This document shows positions 59,208-64,000 of a DNA stretch of 64,000 bases, piece by piece. The number at the start of each line of letters is the position of its first letter. Positions within the stretch are counted from its first letter, which is position 1. Under the pieces are notes generated by a model that saw only the letters and a program-made list of their open reading frames with translations, was not told where the DNA came from and did no database searches. The stretch is from assembly GCA_001599595.1 (NCBI GenBank), contig BCHH01000014.1, positions 319,587-383,586 of the forward strand, in the 5' to 3' direction. Made by a program: the position numbers and the translations under genes. Source of the stretch: Beverwykella pulmonaria (taxonomy: Eukaryota; Ascomycota; Dothideomycetes; Pleosporales; Melanommataceae).

Positions 59208-60806
59208 TCACCGGGCGCCGTTCTTGTCATCCGTTATCTTCAAGTTGAGTAAACGCTTCAAGTCCTTCTCAAGAGACGTCGTAGTGGCATTAGATGGTTT
59301 CGTAGTAGTATGTTGTTTGGCCTGTACAGAGGAAGGAACGAAAGAAAATGGTGTTATAGTAGGTTTTGGTGGGTTTGTAGGCTCTCCGTTCGTGGGCCGA
59401 TTCGCGTTTCCATTTGCATGGGGATAGGAATCTGGTCGAGCATGGTACGAGCGTCTGTTTGGGGTCTTCGCCTTGCGGTTGTTGGATGATTCTCTGAAGG
59501 GTGGGATGTGAGGCACTGATCCACGTCGCGGACTGACAGGGCCACTCAATACGTTGTCCAGATAGCTTCGGCCAACAGCATTCGGGTCCAATTGGACCGG
59601 CCCTTGCAGAGCTGGGAACCCTCCCTGTGAAATCACTGGCGAGTCCGCCGTGATCTCGGTCCGGAGTCCGGAGTTTCGTTTAGCAGAGTCCGTCTTTGCG
59701 GCTTTGAACAGAGGTGAAAGATTGCGATTGCCGTAGAAGAAATCGGACGCGTCTTGAGGTGTTGGGGATGGAGTGGTTGGGCCCGAAGCGCTGCGGAAGG
59801 GAGAGGGAGTATGCATTCGTGACGAAGGTTCCGATCGGTCAGCAGCTCTAGGCGGGGTGGAAGAAGGGGGCTTCTTCTGCGAGAACGACAGGCGGTCTAA
59901 GAGGTCCTGGACGGCAGGAGAATCCGACGCAGGTTTGGAGAAAGTCTCCATCTGCGAGATGGGTGAAGGTGCAGTGGCAGAACGATGGGCAACGGGTGCA
60001 GCCATAGGCGGAGATGCGTGCGGATTGGCGGTTTCACCCTCCAACTCAATTGGGAAGACGGCATTCATCGAGCTGTAAGAGTTTTGCTTTGAATGATGGA
60101 GCCTCTCATGAGGCGCGGCAGGATTGGGAGGACTAGAAAAGGAAGAAGATGAGGGACTGCAATTGGCATTTCTGGCTCTCTCTGCACGATCGGCATTAAA
60201 CAGCATGTCCAGAGGGGAATCTTGGTGACGAGGCGGAACCGTAATCGGGGCACGGGAAGGCGAGGGCGTTGGGGAAGCAGCCGAGTCGGAGCTTTCCTCA
60301 GGCGGGGTAGGAGGGCGCGCCTGGGTTTTGGCCGGGACTGATCTGGACAAGAACTTGGGAATAGGAAGAGCCGAGGGTGCTGGAGAGGCATGGAAAGTAG
60401 GCCCGGCATAGGCACCCTGGGGCTTTGCTGGAGTGGAAGAGGCGTTGTTGGGGGCCAGCTCCGAGTCCGTTAGGGATCCGTTCGCGAGTGTCGTCGGCGA
60501 GAAGACTCGGTCTGCAGCCGGCTGGGACTGCGTGTGTTTCTTGGTAGTCCGCGGCCCCGTTGGCAACTGCACTTCTTCGCTCGACAGGACAGCGCTGTCT
60601 ATGAAGCCCGGGTCGAGGGCGCCGGCAGGCGGCTGGCCAGCGGACGGTGGCGCGTTCACATTTTGATTGTTGGGAGCGCGGCTGCCCTTCTGGCGTCGCT
60701 GAGGCGGTCTCCCGTTGTTATTTGGCGGTGCATGCGTTGCGCTCTTGGAGTGTTGATGCTTGGGCCGAGGCGCTCTCGGGGACGCTAGGTTCTGTGCGCT
60801 CGCCAT
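59208..60806 (-). CDS. PNRC-motif protein, likely mRNA-decapping cofactor
   Basis: A single exon of 532 residues. Most of it is disordered, rich in Pro, Ser and Asn. One conserved island stands out at 133-154: YAGPTFHASPAPSALPIPKF. This is the PNRC-type proline-rich motif (S-P-x-P-x-x-L-P-x-P) which in PNRC2 and yeast Edc1 binds the EVH1 domain of the decapping activator Dcp1. The protein is therefore likely to join P-body or decapping complexes; this is inferred from the motif. Two smaller islands, PPTPPEESSDSAA and DSPLDMLFNADRAERAR, lie just downstream and may be further binding sites. The C-terminus ends in a short helix (LEKDLKRLLNLKI). No catalytic domain is present. It diverges from RBX1 by 784 bp. 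Confidence 0.75.
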   Translation of the reverse strand: MASAQNLASPRAPRPKHQHSKSATHAPPNNNGRPPQRRQKGSRAPNNQNVNAPPSAGQPPAGALDPGFIDSAVLSSEEVQLPTGPRTTKKHTQSQPAADRVFSPTTLANGSLTDSELAPNNASSTPAKPQGAYAGPTFHASPAPSALPIPKFLSRSVPAKTQARPPTPPEESSDSAASPTPSPSRAPITVPPRHQDSPLDMLFNADRAERARNANCSPSSSSFSSPPNPAAPHERLHHSKQNSYSSMNAVFPIELEGETANPHASPPMAAPVAHRSATAPSPISQMETFSKPASDSPAVQDLLDRLSFSQKKPPSSTPPRAADRSEPSSRMHTPSPFRSASGPTTPSPTPQDASDFFYGNRNLSPLFKAAKTDSAKRNSGLRTEITADSPVISQGGFPALQGPVQLDPNAVGRSYLDNVLSGPVSPRRGSVPHIPPFRESSNNRKAKTPNRRSYHARPDSYPHANGNANRPTNGEPTNPPKPTITPFSFVPSSVQAKQHTTTKPSNATTTSLEKDLKRLLNLKITDDKNGAR

Positions 60807-61590
60807 CTAGGAAGGCGATAGGATCAAGGCAGGGCAAAGCGCGGCTTTGGCTATCTCGACGGTCGTCGGCGGGCCTTCTTCGTTCTCGGGCCGATGTTGC
60901 AATCTGACGATGGGGATGTTGACGTGGGAGGCGCGCGCGCGGACTGTTGTGAGGGTGTTGATGGAGTGCGAGAGATTGAGGGTTGCATAGCCAGTCTGTT
61001 CGGGTGAGAGCGTAGAGGGAGCCGTCGGTGAGTGGGAGTCGCAGGCGTTGGTAGAGGTGGGAGAGAGGGAAAGGGTGTTAGGAGGTGCGCGGTGCTGGCG
61101 GTGTCTTGGAGCGGAGGTTGGATCTGGGCTGGGGCAGCCTTGCTTGTCCAGCCCGAAAGGGCCCAAGACTGGAAGACCGGCGCACCGACCATGATTGCGG
61201 CGATGGAGGGCTGAGTCATTGCGGATAGGGAATGCTGAAGAGACAAGACGAGTGTCGGCGTGCTGTTTATGCTGAGGAGACAAGCAGCCAGACTTTCCCG
61301 GTGCACGCACAGTTCTAGTAAACAGTTATTCACCGTGGCGCGCCTGGTGTCACCGCTGTCTTAGTGCCTGAGCCAGACGTTTCTGGCTTCTGGTACCTTG
61401 CGCCGCTCCAGGCAGCTTCTGGAGCCTGCCTGCACTGGTACACCACCACCAACACGCCGCCGACAGCCTTTCCGAGCGGCACTTCGCTCCCTCTCTAATT
61501 AACCTTCTGCCAGCTCGCCGCCACCACCACCTCCATCCATCGGCTCCCCGCAAACCACAACCCCGCGCCTGTTCTGCACCAGATTCCAAC
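60807..61590. promoter_or_regulatory. Divergent region between PNRC-motif gene and RBX1
   Basis: 784 bp between opposite start codons. Antisense frames of 160-167 codons over 60807-61333 are low-complexity and overlap each other, so I do not call them. The 100 bp before RBX1 are C-rich with CCACCACCACC runs. Confidence 0.45.
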
Positions 61591-62106
<516 letters not shown>

Positions 62107-62363
62107 GCACACGCAGCAGTCCTCCGGGTGTCGTTTTGGGTGCAATATGTAGTGCAAGAGATCATGGACATGGTTCCAGGAAGTTCGACGAGTTTCGGGC
62201 TGGCGTAATCACGGGTTTAAAATGAGTTCATAGCCATGAGGGGTTGACGCTGTCATCGGTCCCTCCCTACACGGCAGCTTCAGGTCCATAGCGATCCGTA
62301 GAACCTATGCACACCTCCATCCTCCATTCGACATGCTTCCCCACGCTCCCCCGCTTGTGCTGA

Positions 62364-62767
62364 TTATCCCACTTTCTGGCCATCGACGTCGATGGTAATC
62401 CCGGCTGCGGAGCGGGACGAGAGCCACGGCTCCGGGTTCTTGTTGTAGAAGGGCCACGGCGGCACGACGGCGAGGAAGGTGAGGGCGGTGCCTGCGAGGC
62501 CAATGTAGACGGACAGTTTGATATCCTGGGTCATGAATCCGACGAAGAAGGCAATAATCTAGCACGGTGAGCATTCTGCAGTGGTCCAGAGCAGCGTGAA
62601 GCGTACCCCGGCGGCGCCCAGAAGGACGGTGGTAATCATCTCAGCGAGACGCTGCCCCTCGAAGTCCTAACCCTATTAGCCTTGTTCTGCAGTCTAGAAT
62701 CGCGAGCTGCGCGCACAATTTGCCCCTCGACGGCATCGCGGAACTGGTCGAGCAGTTGGTCGGCCAT
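62364..62767 (-). CDS. SPC1: Signal peptidase complex subunit 1 (SPC1/SPCS1)
   Basis: Three exons (62767-62717, 62666-62607, 62558-62364) joined in phase 0 encode 101 residues. SPC1 is a small ER membrane subunit of the signal peptidase complex, not catalytic but assisting substrate choice. The protein begins MADQLLDQFRDAVEGQIDF and continues EGQRLAEMITTVLLGAAG. Two membrane hairpin segments follow: IIAFFVGFMTQDIKLSVYIG and LAGTALTFLAVVPPWPFYNK, then the family tail NPEPWLSS. Exons of 51 and 60 bp explain why no long frame is visible. The last exon could be read from further upstream, but only this splicing gives the conserved N-terminus. Confidence 0.9.
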
Positions 62768-63865
62768 GGTGGTGCTGGTGTTTGATGCAGGCACGCTTCG
62801 GCGTGAATGGTTGATGTGGCTTCACGGGACTCTTCCCGGGGTGCATCGCTCGGCCCGACTGGCCAGGGTCGGAGCCTCAGCCAAGCGGCGGACTGTGCGG
62901 CTCCTGCCATGACATCGTCGCAGCCCGATCGATGTGTGCACTTCCACTGCGAAGCATGTTCCAATCATGTCCAAAATACGCTGCTGGACGAGTCTGCCGA
63001 TGGCCAGGCGACGCGTCGCGAGTCACCTGCGCGGGGAGAGCGCAGCAATCAAATCGCTCAGGGCTCAAGCCCGGCGTGCATTACATTCTCGGCGTGGGCC
63101 GTGTGAAAGAAAAGGCTTTGCTGCTGAGTCATTCACGCTTTAGACTTTCTCACTCGCCGATTGACCTCCCTCGCCTCTCCACCGCACACTTGTCCTCCTG
63201 GACCCCGCAATAGTTCACAGTCACAGCCGCCTTTCGTTCGGGATATATTGTACGCAACTCCTCTCCTGTTCCAGCCCTAACATTCGTCCTCCCATTCGCG
63301 CTTGAATTCGCCCTGCAATGCGCCCTCCTGTCCTCGCTTCCCCGGTACTGACCGCTCTTCCAGTTAGCAAACACGGCCCTGTCCGCAACTGATCCATCAC
63401 TGCGTCTTCGTTTCGGCCGCCCTCCCCCTTCAACGCACTTCGGCGCCACGGCGTCTTGAACAACCAAACCATCAAATTGGCGGGACTCTACATCCACAAG
63501 TTTTCGTTCGTTCGCCCTCTTCTCGGCCCAAAGGCGTGGGTCCAAGGAGGCGATTACAAGAAGCCTCCCTAACTGGCCTTGACTGAATCACCATCAATAC
63601 CGTCGCACCGCTTTCGTTCCGGCAACGTCTTCCATCTCCTGAGGCGGGAGATCGGCCAATTGCACACTCGTCCAGCGGCTGAGTGTAGGGTGCACCCCTA
63701 CGCGAAGCCTTCATTCAAGTTGAGCTCTCCACCGAGGTGAGCGCTCACAAGCGACTCACCGGATTCTCTTGCGCTGGCAAGAGACAGTCGCGTGTACCTA
63801 TCAAACTGGCGTATTTCAAGATCCGCGTAGACACTGGAAGCCGCACCCGTCGCTGAGCTGCCAAG
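62768..63865. promoter_or_regulatory. Divergent region upstream of SPC1 and the edge gene
   Basis: About 1.1 kb between opposite start codons. The stretch 63150-63860 is CT-rich with clusters of TCCTCC and TTCGTTCG, suggesting a long leader for the gene at 63866. Reverse frames up to 131 codons here are compositionally odd and unsupported. Confidence 0.4.
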
Positions 63866-64000
63866 ATGACCGACACTCCGAGGTCTGATAAGTCCCAGAC
63901 GAGGTTCAGCACCCCGGTGTCTGACCTGGACGACCACCGCAATCAGCCGGTGTCCATGCCAATTCGAACCGATGCGGGAGGATCAGAGGCGCCGTCCCGA
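63866..64000 (+). CDS. Start of an unknown gene cut by the window edge
   Basis: An ATG at 63866, after CCAAG, opens a frame that stays open to the last base (45 codons). The visible residues begin MTDTPRSDKSQTRF and are rich in Ser, Thr, Pro and Asp (STPVSDLDDHRNQ, then AGGSEAPSR), as in the disordered N-termini of many fungal regulators. The long pyrimidine-rich leader supports a real start. No domain is visible yet, so the product cannot be named. Confidence 0.55.
   Translation, partial: MTDTPRSDKSQTRFSTPVSDLDDHRNQPVSMPIRTDAGGSEAPSR

Noticed and set aside
60807..61333. Reverse frames of 160-167 codons upstream of the PNRC-motif gene.
   Set aside because: They overlap each other in different frames, are low-complexity, and lie where divergent promoters are expected.

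Overview
The window is nuclear DNA of a filamentous ascomycete, most likely a dothideomycete. Genes are monocistronic, on both strands, and split by 41-60 bp GT-AG introns with CTAAC/CTGAC-like branch sites. The families seen (Kap122-type importin, LAS21, SMP3, AMPP, PDX1/SOR1, ABCC transporter, fungal_trans_2 regulator) are typical of Pezizomycotina. The class-level call is an inference. Exon structures below were assembled by hand so that every junction is GT-AG and preserves frame.

Left part (1-24 kb) is gene-poor and looks accessory. It starts with decayed coding remnants (about 0.6-1.1 and 1.6-1.9 kb). Next come a GNAT acetyltransferase, a single-exon branched-chain aminotransferase, a fungal_trans_2 regulator with no zinc-cluster DNA-binding domain, a THEM6/atnL-like hotdog thioesterase and a cytochrome P450 with an unusual I helix. 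Together these resemble a loose specialised-metabolism group with no backbone synthase in view. Further right are a four-module zinc-ribbon protein ending in a RanBP2-type finger, a frameshifted unknown gene and a broken ankyrin-repeat gene, separated by long AT-rich stretches without genes.

Right part (24-63 kb) is gene-dense and housekeeping in character. It holds an unknown protein whose exons each begin with the same SRFF motif, LAS21 and SMP3 (both GPI-anchor synthesis), FUN14, a Kap122/importin-13 karyopherin, Xaa-Pro aminopeptidase P, PDX1 (vitamin B6), a full-length ABCC transporter, NDUFA12 (complex I, with a 7-nt exon) back to back with PGS1 (cardiolipin pathway), SKP1 and RBX1 (both SCF ubiquitin-ligase subunits), an unknown multi-pass membrane protein, a PNRC-motif protein likely tied to mRNA decapping, SPC1 (signal peptidase complex) and the first 45 codons of a gene running off the right edge. 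A broken small secreted cysteine-rich gene sits at 57.7-58.0 kb.

Several neighbours share divergent promoters (LAS21/FUN14, importin/AMPP, NDUFA12/PGS1, SMP3/SKP1, PNRC/RBX1) or end tail to tail (FUN14/importin with 26 bp between stop codons; PGS1/SMP3; RBX1/SPC1; PDX1/ABCC). No tRNA, rRNA, CRISPR array or intact transposon was recognised.
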